From positions 248,001 to 312,000 of the forward strand of contig CAWJSX010000005.1 in NCBI GenBank assembly GCA_963845675.1: a DNA stretch of 64,000 nucleotides, given 5' to 3'. Each line of letters starts with the position of its first letter. Within the stretch, counting starts at the first letter, position 1. Of this stretch, positions 57,230 through 64,000 are shown piece after piece. The notes below the pieces were generated by a model. It did not search any database, was not told the origin of the DNA, and worked only from the letters and a program-made list of their open reading frames with translations. This DNA is from CAWJMD01 sp963845675. GTDB taxonomy: Bacteria; Actinomycetota; Actinomycetes; Actinomycetales; CAWJMD01. Made by a program: the position numbers and the translations under genes.

Positions 57230-58147
57230 CTAGACCCGGCGTGGCTGAGCGGGGACGGATCGCGAATCCGCTGTCGCGTCCTCGCCCTCGGTCCCCCCTG
57301 CGGACCTCACGACGAGCACGGTGCACGGCGACCGCTGCAGCAGCTCGCGACTGACCGACCCGAGGACGAGTGACCTCACGACGCCCAGACCACGGTGGCC
57401 GACCACCACGAGCCGGGCGCTGTTCGCGAAGCGCATCAACGCCTCGACGGCGTGCGTCTGCACGACGTCGGCACGGACGACGAGATCGGGGTGGTCGTCC
57501 GCCAGCCCGGCCAGGCACTCGGACAGGGTGGCCTCGGCCTGACGGACCTCCTCCTCGTCCGGCCCGCTGACGAAGCCGAGCGCGTCGACGTAGGGCGTGA
57601 TGGCCAGGACCGCGCGCAGGTGCACTCCGTGGAGCTCGGCCTCCTCCGCTGCCATCGTGATGGCGCGCTGCGAGGACGCCGACCCGTCGACGCCCACGAG
57701 CACGTAGGCGTGCTCGGGGCTGGGGTGACCGGCTTTGACGACCATGACCGGGCACGGGGCGTGCATGGCCATGGTGCTGCTCGTCGAGCCGAGCAGCATG
57801 CGGGCGACGGGTCGGTGGCCGTGGGTGCCGCACACCAGCAGGTCGCCGGAGCGGATCGTGCGGAGCAGCACCGCCGAGGGGTCACCGATCTGGACGGTCG
57901 CGTCGACCGCGTCCGTGCCCAGCGTCGAGGCGGCGACCCGGACCGCCTCCTGGGCGGCCGTGCGCGCGGAGGTCTCGTGCTGTCCTCCTGCGACCGGTAG
58001 CGCCTCGGTGATGTCGATCGCTGTGACCAGGAGCAGGGGGACGTCACGGCGCCGCGCCTCGTCGACGGCTGCGGTGAGGGCGGTGCGTGACGGCGCGGAG
58101 CCGTCGAAGGCTGCGACTACTCGGGTGATCCTGGCACTGGCGTCCAC
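57230..58147 (-). CDS. Universal stress protein, two domains
   Basis: 305 residues; ATP motifs GTHGHRPVARMLLGSTS and GHRGLGVVRSLVLGSVS. GTG 58147 with GAGGAG seven bases upstream begins just before ITRVVAAFDGSAPSRTAL. Closely similar in layout to the USPs at 43165 and 47679, suggesting duplication. Ten bases before devS on the same strand. Confidence 0.9.
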   Translation of the reverse strand: MDASARITRVVAAFDGSAPSRTALTAAVDEARRRDVPLLLVTAIDITEALPVAGGQHETSARTAAQEAVRVAASTLGTDAVDATVQIGDPSAVLLRTIRSGDLLVCGTHGHRPVARMLLGSTSSTMAMHAPCPVMVVKAGHPSPEHAYVLVGVDGSASSQRAITMAAEEAELHGVHLRAVLAITPYVDALGFVSGPDEEEVRQAEATLSECLAGLADDHPDLVVRADVVQTHAVEALMRFANSARLVVVGHRGLGVVRSLVLGSVSRELLQRSPCTVLVVRSAGGTEGEDATADSRSVPAQPRRV

Positions 58148-58169
58148 GGCGAGCTCCTCGGTGGTGGGG

Positions 58170-59141
58170 TCAGGTCGACGACGCCGGCTGCGGCATGTCG
58201 AGCGTGTAGGGGTCCAGCGACAGGCGTGGTGCCGGCAGATGCTCGCGCGCTGCGTGCACGACCATGACCGGGCACAGGGCGCGGTGGACGACGGCCCGTG
58301 AGACCGACCCCAGCAGCAGGCTCGCGAGGCCTCCTCGCCCACGACTCCCGACGACGAGAAGACCTGCACCCGAAGCGATCTCGGTCAACAGGGGAGCGGC
58401 TCGACCCTCGACGGCGCGTGCTGACACCGACAGCGTCGGATGACGGCGCAGGGCCTGCGTCGTGGCCGCGGCGACACGGGCCTCGGCGTCGCGACGGGAC
58501 GCGTCGACGGACGACCTGCCCGCGTGGTGCGTGGCGAGGTGTCCTGCCCCCCAGAAGGTCCGTTCGACCTGCGCGTACGCGGAGACCACGTGCAGCTCTG
58601 CGCCCCACACCGCCGCCTCGTCTGCCGCGGCGTCCACGGCGAGGAGTGCGGTCGGGGACCCGTCGGTGCCGACGACGACCCGGCGTCCGCGGCCGGCCGG
58701 GTGCGACGACCCTCGGACCACGACGGTGGGGCATGCGGCGTGCGTGGTCACCGCGCTCGCGACCGAACCGAGGACGTCCCCGAGCACCTCACCGTGGCCG
58801 CGGGTGCCCACGACGACGGCACTGGCGGTGTGCGAGAGGGCCACGAGCGCCCGAACTGCGTCCCCGATGTCGCTGATCGTCATGACCGGCAGGTCGGGCA
58901 CCGACTGGCGGGCCCTCTCGGCTCCGCGGTCCACGACCGACTGGAGGGCGGTGTCGGTCAGGACCGGCGTCCACGTCCCGGGCATCGTGGTCCCGGGCAC
59001 CACGCCGCTGAGCCCGGCCATGAAGACGACGGTGAGCGTCTGGTGGCGACGGGCGGCCTGGTTGGCGGCCCAGTCGACGGCCAGGTCGGCGGAGGCCGAC
59101 CCGTCGTACCCCACCACGACACCCTCGACCGCTCCCTGCAT
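58170..59141 (-). CDS. Universal stress protein, two domains
   Basis: 323 residues; motifs GTRGHGEVLGDVLGSVA and GSRGRGGLASLLLGSVS, with a His-rich insert (GAGHLATHHAGR) in domain two. ATG 59141 has GGAGGAGACC upstream. First gene of the likely operon USP-USP-devS, preceded by two DevR-like boxes. Confidence 0.92.
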   Translation of the reverse strand: MQGAVEGVVVGYDGSASADLAVDWAANQAARRHQTLTVVFMAGLSGVVPGTTMPGTWTPVLTDTALQSVVDRGAERARQSVPDLPVMTISDIGDAVRALVALSHTASAVVVGTRGHGEVLGDVLGSVASAVTTHAACPTVVVRGSSHPAGRGRRVVVGTDGSPTALLAVDAAADEAAVWGAELHVVSAYAQVERTFWGAGHLATHHAGRSSVDASRRDAEARVAAATTQALRRHPTLSVSARAVEGRAAPLLTEIASGAGLLVVGSRGRGGLASLLLGSVSRAVVHRALCPVMVVHAAREHLPAPRLSLDPYTLDMPQPASST

Positions 59142-59220
59142 GGTCTCCTCCGATCAGGTGCGAGGCGCGCCAGTGCGCCTCGTCGTTCCCACGATGACGA
59201 CCAGCTGCCGGCCCGGGGCA

Positions 59221-59234
59221 GGGCCGAAGGTCCC
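59221..59234. promoter_or_regulatory. DevR-like box
   Basis: GGGCC-GAAG-GTCCC, one mismatch to GGGAC-N4-GTCCC, 80 bases before the USP-USP-devS operon. Confidence 0.6.
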
Positions 59235-59266
59235 AGGCGGTGACGCCCTGCCGCGAGTGGGCTCGG

Positions 59267-59280
59267 GGGACCTTGGACCC
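59267..59280. promoter_or_regulatory. DevR-like box
   Basis: GGGAC-CTTG-GACCC, one mismatch, 36 bases before the divergent PNPOx-like gene. Confidence 0.6.
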
Positions 59281-59315
59281 TGACGCGTGGCCGGGACGCG
59301 AGAGACGCTCGGCGC

Positions 59316-59765
59316 ATGGAGCCGGTGCATCACATCCATGAGCTCGGTCGGGAGCAGTGCATCCGTCTGCTGCGCGTCGCGCAGGTCGGACGGGTCGTCT
59401 TCACCGACAGCGCCCTGCCGGCCGTCCTGCCGGTCGCCTACACGCTCGACCGCGACTCCTTGGTCATCCGCACCGCCCACGACTCGCGGCTGGCTCGGGC
59501 CGCCCGGGGCTCGGTGCTGGCCTTCGAGGTGGACGACGTCCGAGGCGGCTTCAGTGATGCCTGGAGCGTCGTCGTGACCGGGGAGGCCCAGGTCGAGGAC
59601 GACCCGGACGAGCGGCGCCGGCTCGACCCGCTGCTGCGGTCCTGGGCACCGGGTGAGAAGGACGCGTTCATCCGGATCCCGCTGACGGTCGTCACGGGAC
59701 GAGAGGTGAGCGGGCGTCCGGAGGCTGCGTGGCCGTCACGCCGTTCGCCGACGGCCGCGGGCTGA
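59316..59765 (+). CDS. Pyridoxamine 5'-phosphate oxidase-like flavoprotein
   Basis: 149 residues of the same small split-barrel type as the protein at 41486: CIRLLRVAQVGRVVFTDSAL, PAVLPVAYTLDRDSLVIRTA, SRLARAARGSVLAFEVDD and DAWSVVVTGEA. Likely FMN- or F420-binding redox enzyme. Divergent from the devS operon with two boxes between. Confidence 0.85.
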   Translation: MEPVHHIHELGREQCIRLLRVAQVGRVVFTDSALPAVLPVAYTLDRDSLVIRTAHDSRLARAARGSVLAFEVDDVRGGFSDAWSVVVTGEAQVEDDPDERRRLDPLLRSWAPGEKDAFIRIPLTVVTGREVSGRPEAAWPSRRSPTAAG

Positions 59766-59780
59766 GGACCCGGTCGTCCG

Positions 59781-60554
59781 TCAGCCCAGCACGAGGCTCT
59801 GGGCGGCGACGTAGCCTGCGACCAGGACGAGCAGGGCCGCGAACGACCGCTTGAGGACCGTCGCGTCGACGCGCTCGGCGACCCGCCTGCCGAGGAACGT
59901 GCCGGCCACCGCCGCCGCCGTGAAGGGGACGATGATCGCCCAGTCGAAGTGGGGCGAGCCCGCCCTCGCCATCAGCGAGACCGCGCTGTTGAGGGCGATC
60001 ACCAGCAGCGAGGTGCCCACGGCGACGGGCATCGCGTACCCCAGTGCCATCACCAGCACGGGGACGATGACGAATCCGCCTCCGACGCCGAAGAAGCCGG
60101 TCAGGAAGCCGACCAGGAGTCCCGCAGCGACGACCTTGGCCACGAGGACCGCGCGCCCTCGTCCGGTGTCCGGGGTCCTGTCCGTCGCCTGCTGGTCCTT
60201 GCCGTTGCGCACCATCCCGGCCGCGGCCAGCAGCATGACGGCGGCGAAACCCAGCAGGAGCACGTCCTCGTCCACGAGCCGGTTGAGGTACGACCCCGCC
60301 CAGGCCGCGGGCACACCGGCGGCCCCCAGTCCGAGGCCGACGCGCCAGCGCACGCCGCCGGACCGGTGGTGGTCGACCACGGCGATGGCCGCGGTCGCGC
60401 CCACGATGACGAGGCTGGACGTGGTGGCGTCCTGCGCGCTCTGGCCGACGACGTACACGAGCACGGGGACCGTGAGGATCGCGCCGCCGCCGCCGAGGGC
60501 GCCAAGGACGGCTCCGATGGCGAGGCCGAGCAGGATCGCGACGACGATGCTCAC
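59781..60554 (-). CDS. TauE/SafE-family sulfite/anion exporter
   Basis: 257-residue membrane protein with about eight helices and the duplicated family motif: LGALGGGGAILTVPVLVYV and TGFFGVGGGFVIVPVLVMAL. GTG 60554 overlaps the GntR stop (GTGA). Paired with an MBL-rhodanese gene across the GntR operator, export of sulfite or thiosulfate is a reasonable role. Confidence 0.87.
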   Translation of the reverse strand: MSIVVAILLGLAIGAVLGALGGGGAILTVPVLVYVVGQSAQDATTSSLVIVGATAAIAVVDHHRSGGVRWRVGLGLGAAGVPAAWAGSYLNRLVDEDVLLLGFAAVMLLAAAGMVRNGKDQQATDRTPDTGRGRAVLVAKVVAAGLLVGFLTGFFGVGGGFVIVPVLVMALGYAMPVAVGTSLLVIALNSAVSLMARAGSPHFDWAIIVPFTAAAVAGTFLGRRVAERVDATVLKRSFAALLVLVAGYVAAQSLVLG

Positions 60555-61381
60555 GAGGTGGCGCCCGGCGCGTGCGTCGGGAAGGGGGCGTCGAGGTCGA
60601 GGTGGTAGCCGGTGCGCTGTGAGTAGCGGGCGCTGACGGAGAAGCGGTCCCCCCGCACCAGCGTGTGCCGCCACTCGACCGGTCTGCCGTCCGCAGAGCC
60701 CAGGCGGTCGATCGCGAAGGCGGCGACTCCCGCGCCGACCCCGAGGAGGCGACGCTCGCTGCGGTCGGGGACGACCGCGCGGATGCGCTCGCGCCCGCCG
60801 GTCAACCGCAGCCCGGTGCGCCGTGCCAGCTCGTCGTAGAGGGCGGTGTGCGTGAAGTCGGCGTCGAGCAGCGGCGCGGCCACGTCGGCGGGCAGCCAGA
60901 CCCGGTCCATGGCCAACGGCTCCTCGCCGGCCATCCGCAGGCGCTCGAGGAACAGCAGCGGGGTGTCGGCGGCCAGCTCGAGCCGGTCGGAGACCTCGGG
61001 GTCCACGCGGACGTCGAGCGCGCGCACCACGGACCGCTGCTCGAGCCCTGCCGCCTCGACCGACGCGAAGAGCGAGTAGAGGGCGCCGAGCGGCTGCTCG
61101 ATCTCGGGGACGGCCAGACGTGGCGCGCGACCTCGCTCGGCGACGACGACACCCTCCTGGCGCAGCCTGCGGAGCGCCTCGCGGACGGTGTGGCGGCTCA
61201 CCCCGTACTCGGTCACGAGGGCCAGCTCACCGGGGAACGCGCCGGCGAACGCGCCCTCGTCGAGCCGGCGCACGAGGTCTGCGTGCAGCTGCGCCCACAG
61301 CGGGAGGGCGGCGGAACGGTCCAGGGGACGGGTCGGCCCTGCTGCTGGCAGGCGGGGTCCGCCTTGCGTCCGGGGAGTCAT
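60551..61381 (-). CDS. GntR-family regulator, HutC/UTRA type
   Basis: 276 residues: an N-terminal winged helix (FPGELALVTEYGVSRHTVREALRRLRQEGVVV) and a C-terminal UTRA effector domain (LFLERLRMAGEEPLAMDRVW, GYHLDLDAPFP). It is coupled to the TauE/SafE gene and faces the MBL-rhodanese gene over a perfect palindrome, its probable operator. Effector likely a sulfur compound, by context only. Confidence 0.9.
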   Translation of the reverse strand: MTPRTQGGPRLPAAGPTRPLDRSAALPLWAQLHADLVRRLDEGAFAGAFPGELALVTEYGVSRHTVREALRRLRQEGVVVAERGRAPRLAVPEIEQPLGALYSLFASVEAAGLEQRSVVRALDVRVDPEVSDRLELAADTPLLFLERLRMAGEEPLAMDRVWLPADVAAPLLDADFTHTALYDELARRTGLRLTGGRERIRAVVPDRSERRLLGVGAGVAAFAIDRLGSADGRPVEWRHTLVRGDRFSVSARYSQRTGYHLDLDAPFPTHAPGATS

Positions 61382-61388
61382 GAGGCCT

Positions 61389-61402
61389 AATGTACGTACA
61401 TT
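61389..61402. promoter_or_regulatory. GntR operator candidate
   Basis: AATGTACGTACATT, a perfect 14-bp palindrome seven bases upstream of the GntR start and 30 bases upstream of the MBL-rhodanese GTG. Such a site could control both directions. Confidence 0.7.
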
Positions 61403-61431
61403 CGGACACCCGAGGCAAGGAGACGCCCACA

Positions 61432-62799
61432 GTGCTGCACATCGAGGTCATCCCCACCGAGGAGCTGGGGGACCGTTCCTACGTCGCGCACGACGGCTCG
61501 GTCGCCATCGTCATCGACCCCCAGCGTGACCTGGACCGCGTCGAGGAGCTGCTCGCCGCACGCGGCCTGACCGTGGGTCTGGTCGCCGAGACGCACATCC
61601 ACAACGACTACGTCACCGGCGGGTACGAGCTGGCCCGGCGCGCCGGGGTCCCGTACGTGGTCAACGCCGCCGACGAGGTCTCCTTCGACCGGCGCGCGGT
61701 GAGCGACGGCGACGAGCTGTCCGTCGGTTCGCTGACCCTGCGTGCCGTCGCGACGCCGGGGCACACCGACACGCACCTGTCCTTCGTCGTGACGTCGTCG
61801 GACGGGGACGGCCACGCGGGGCCTGCGGTCTTCACCGGCGGGTCGCTGCTGTTCGGGTCGGTCGGCCGTACCGACCTCGTCGACCCGGCACGCACCGAGG
61901 AGCTGACGCGCGCGCAGTACCGGTCCGCCCGCCGGCTCGCCGACGAGCTCCCTGACGAGACGTCGGTGTTCCCCACCCACGGCTTCGGCAGCTTCTGCTC
62001 GTCCGGCCCGGCCACCGGCGGTGACGACTCGACCATCGGCGTCGAGCGGACCCGCAACGACGCCCTGACCGTCGACGACGAGGACGTGTTCGTTGAGCGG
62101 CTCGTCGCCGGCCTGACGGCCTACCCGGCCTACTACGCGCACATGGCCCCGTTGAACCGTCAGGGTCCGGGCGCACCCGACCTGTCACCGGTCTCGACGG
62201 TGGATGCCGACGCGCTGCGGACCTCGCTGTCGGCCGGCCACTGGGTCGTCGACCTGCGCGACCGCACCGCCTACGCCAGCGAGCACCTGCGTGGGACGGT
62301 CAGCATCGAGCTCGGCGACCAGTTCGCCACGTACCTGGGCTGGCTGATCCCGTGGGGCACCCCGCTGACCCTCCTGGGCGAGAGCGCCGAGCAGGTCGCC
62401 GGCGCCCAGCGACAGCTGGTGCGCATCGGCATCGAGCGACCCGCTGGTGCGGCGATCGGTGAGCCGGCGAGCTTCGCGGCCGCCGCCGACGTGACCGCTT
62501 ACGAGAGAGCCTCGTTCGCGGACGTGCGCTCCGGGATCGGCGACGGCGATGTCGTCCTCGACGTCCGGCGTGACGACGAGCGCAAGGAGGGGTACGTCAC
62601 CGGCTCTGTCCACGTCCCCCTGAACGAGCTGCTCGACCGCATCGACGAGGTGCCCTCCGCTCGGCTGTGGGTGCACTGCGCCAGCGGGTTCCGTGCCTCG
62701 ATCGCCGCCAGCATCCTCGACGGCGCCGGTCGGGACGTCGTGCACGTCGACGACCAGTACGACGCTGCGGTCGAGGCCGGGCTGACCACCGAGGCCTGA
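61432..62799 (+). CDS. MBL-fold/rhodanese protein (persulfide dioxygenase-like)
   Basis: 455 residues: an ETHE1-like metallo-beta-lactamase domain (THIHNDYVTGG, TPGHTDTHLSFV, FPTHGFGSFC), an inactive rhodanese-like middle domain (VVDLRDRTAYASEHLRGTV) and a C-terminal rhodanese with active Cys in VHCASGFRASIAAS. Expected to oxidise or transfer sulfane sulfur, giving sulfite for the TauE/SafE exporter. GTG 61432 with AAGGAG nine bases upstream is preferred; an ATG at 61390 lies inside the operator palindrome. Confidence 0.88.
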   Translation: MLHIEVIPTEELGDRSYVAHDGSVAIVIDPQRDLDRVEELLAARGLTVGLVAETHIHNDYVTGGYELARRAGVPYVVNAADEVSFDRRAVSDGDELSVGSLTLRAVATPGHTDTHLSFVVTSSDGDGHAGPAVFTGGSLLFGSVGRTDLVDPARTEELTRAQYRSARRLADELPDETSVFPTHGFGSFCSSGPATGGDDSTIGVERTRNDALTVDDEDVFVERLVAGLTAYPAYYAHMAPLNRQGPGAPDLSPVSTVDADALRTSLSAGHWVVDLRDRTAYASEHLRGTVSIELGDQFATYLGWLIPWGTPLTLLGESAEQVAGAQRQLVRIGIERPAGAAIGEPASFAAAADVTAYERASFADVRSGIGDGDVVLDVRRDDERKEGYVTGSVHVPLNELLDRIDEVPSARLWVHCASGFRASIAASILDGAGRDVVHVDDQYDAAVEAGLTTEA

Positions 62800-62808
62800 G
62801 GGCCGCGG

Positions 62809-62840
62809 CCGGCCGTCGTTCCCGGGAGAACGGCGGCCGG
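62809..62840. terminator. Hairpin between convergent genes
   Basis: CCGGCCGTCGTTC / GAACGGCGGCCGG with one mismatch and a short CCCGGGA centre, ten bases after the MBL-rhodanese stop. Confidence 0.65.
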
Positions 62841-62875
62841 TACGCGCCTCACGGACGCACTCGGACAGCTCGGGG

Positions 62876-63496
62876 TCACACCATCTCGGGGACGTGGAGG
62901 TGGGCGAGAACGAGCTCGAACTCGGCGACCTCCTGGATCGCGCCGTCGGCCTCCTTGGCGGTGCGACCCCGCAGCTCGGCCGCCTGGTCGCGCGAGGCGT
63001 CCAGCGCGTCGGCGCTCTCGTACGTGGACGTGACGACGGCGCGGCCCGTCGCGCGGTCGACGAAGAGGCTGGCGCTGCACCAGCCGGGCAGCTGCTCGGC
63101 CATCGGCAGGACACCGATCTTGAAGGTGTCGATCGCCCGGTCGAGATCAGCCGGCGCGGTCGTCATCCACGTCACGCGTGCGGCGGCGCCGTCGTGCGTC
63201 GGGTGGTCCCGGTGCATCACGGCGACCTCCCACTGCTCCACGTGCATGTCGCCGCCGAGCATCTCCGCGGCGCGGCTGCGCATGCCGGCGACGGACTCGT
63301 TGCTTGCGTGCATCGCCTCGGCGGACGACCACGCGCTCGTGGCGATGCACCGTCCCGAGTGACGGTCCACGAGCATCGACATGCCCGTACAGCCCTCCAT
63401 CGCCTGGAGCGCGGGCATCACCTCGTCTCGGATGAAGCGGATCCCGTCGTCGATGGACTCCGGCCGTGCCTCGACGGTCGTTGAACGTGCGTACAT
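62876..63496 (-). CDS. Tandem antibiotic-biosynthesis-monooxygenase (ABM)-like protein
   Basis: 206 residues with two dimeric alpha/beta-barrel (ABM) units: DDGIRFIRDEVMPALQAMEG...GRCIATSAWSSAEAMHASNE and IDTFKIGVLPMAEQLPGWCS...GRAVVTSTYESADALDASRD. Each repeats GR-x-(I/V)-(A/V)TS-x(2-3)-S-A-(E/D)-A-(M/L). Function unknown; such proteins can act as monooxygenases or degrade heme. Confidence 0.78.
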   Translation of the reverse strand: MYARSTTVEARPESIDDGIRFIRDEVMPALQAMEGCTGMSMLVDRHSGRCIATSAWSSAEAMHASNESVAGMRSRAAEMLGGDMHVEQWEVAVMHRDHPTHDGAAARVTWMTTAPADLDRAIDTFKIGVLPMAEQLPGWCSASLFVDRATGRAVVTSTYESADALDASRDQAAELRGRTAKEADGAIQEVAEFELVLAHLHVPEMV

Positions 63497-63642
63497 GGTG
63501 CGACCTCTCCTCGCGCACAGGGGCGGCGCCCGGGTGCGCCACCGGATGCCTTCTACCGTCCTCCTTCAGCCACGGTCTTTCAATGGCCTGTGCGGTCATG
63601 CTCGGCCTGCGTCGGGAATGCTCGTCCGGCCGCGTGCGCTGT

Positions 63643-63658
63643 ATACCCCGGCAGGTAT
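63643..63658. promoter_or_regulatory. CsoR/CstR-like operator upstream of trxA
   Basis: ATACCCCGGCAGGTAT: inverted ATACC/GGTAT with a C/G-rich centre, 25 bases before the thioredoxin ATG. This resembles copper- or persulfide-responsive CsoR-family sites; no csoR gene is in the window. Confidence 0.45.
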
Positions 63659-63682
63659 GAAACCGACCCAGAGGAGCTCCGG

Positions 63683-64000
63683 ATGACCACGCGTGACCTG
63701 ACGACCGCCGACTTCGAGCAGACCATCACCGACGGTGGGATCGTGTTCGTCGACTTCTGGGCGTCGTGGTGTGGCCCCTGCAAGATGTTCGCGCCCGTGT
63801 ACGAGGCGGCGTCCGAGAAGCACGAGGACATCGTCTTCGGCAAGGTGGACACCGAGGCCGAGCAGCAGCTCGCCGGTGCCGCCCAGATCACGTCCATCCC
63901 CACGCTGATGGCGTTCCGCGACGGCGTCCTCGTCTTCAGCCAGCCCGGCGCCCTGCCCGCGGCCGGCCTGGAGCAGGTGATCGAGGCGGTGCGCGCGCTC
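63683..64000 (+). CDS. trxA: Thioredoxin, cut by the window edge
   Basis: 106 residues are visible without a stop. The active site WASWCGPCKMFAPVYE is intact, with DFW before it and the cis-Pro in TSIPTLMAFRDG. Length suggests only a few residues are missing. ATG 63683 follows GAGGAG by six bases. The CsoR-like site upstream suggests induction by copper or reactive sulfur, which fits the adjacent sulfur module. Confidence 0.93.
   Translation, partial: MTTRDLTTADFEQTITDGGIVFVDFWASWCGPCKMFAPVYEAASEKHEDIVFGKVDTEAEQQLAGAAQITSIPTLMAFRDGVLVFSQPGALPAAGLEQVIEAVRAL

Noticed and set aside
1..64000. CRISPR arrays, prophage or antiphage defence genes
   Set aside because: No regularly spaced repeats, phage structural genes, nucleases or toxin-antitoxin pairs were recognised on either strand.

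Overview
The window is high-GC DNA from an actinomycete (Actinomycetota). Evidence: mycothione reductase (mycothiol is actinobacterial), a GTP-type PEP carboxykinase, many GTG starts, a DevR/DevS-type hypoxia pair, phosphoketolase and many universal stress proteins (USPs). A Micrococcales/Cellulomonadaceae-like host is my guess at low confidence.

Layout. (1) 0-11.4 kb is a housekeeping backbone: AlkA and Ogt alkylation repair, an MFS transporter, a transpeptidase PBP, an LCP cell-wall ligase, tRNA-Ser(GCT), PEP carboxykinase, a lipoprotein, tRNA-Arg(ACG) and a small USP. Several genes here are broken by single-base frameshifts while their protein motifs stay intact, which looks like sequence error rather than decay. 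(2) 11.4-22.5 kb looks like an acquired segment with visibly lower GC and no frameshifts. On its left are a fragment of a GH13 glucosidase gene and the 3' end of an IS3-type transposase; on its right is debris including a sigma-factor remnant. Its cargo is NAD(P)HX epimerase, a Rieske/thiamine-diphosphate fusion enzyme, an FNT channel, a glutaredoxin-membrane-DUF427 fusion, a small membrane protein, a tightly overlapped gnd-zwf-ROK kinase operon, and mycothione reductase. The theme is glucose oxidation, NADPH and thiol redox balance. (3) 22.5-32.4 kb: the intact GH13 glucosidase, a GGDEF-EAL protein, a two-gene unit pairing a SpeD-like protein with a GNAT/autoinducer-synthase-like acyltransferase, an oxidoreductase, an esterase-like hydrolase, a Na+/H+ antiporter and a peptidoglycan peptidase.

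(4) 32.5-59.8 kb resembles a dormancy/hypoxia regulon like that of mycobacterial DevR/DosR or streptomycete OsdR. It encodes a DevR-like response regulator (44.2 kb), a DevS-like double-GAF histidine kinase (55.5-57.2 kb), seven USP-family proteins, a DUF1876 (Rv1738-type) protein, a P-type cation ATPase, a flavodoxin, a CBS-domain protein, two PNPOx-like flavoproteins, acetyl-CoA hydrolase/transferase, pyruvate phosphate dikinase, DoxX, and a phosphoketolase-acetate kinase operon. Palindromes of the form GGGAC-N4-GTCCC, perfect or near-perfect, recur in the intergenic regions, so I infer one oxygen/redox-sensing regulon that supplies ATP by substrate-level phosphorylation and protects dormant cells. 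(5) 59.8-64 kb: a sulfur/thiol module (GntR regulator, TauE/SafE exporter, MBL-rhodanese protein), a double ABM-domain protein, and a thioredoxin gene cut by the window edge.
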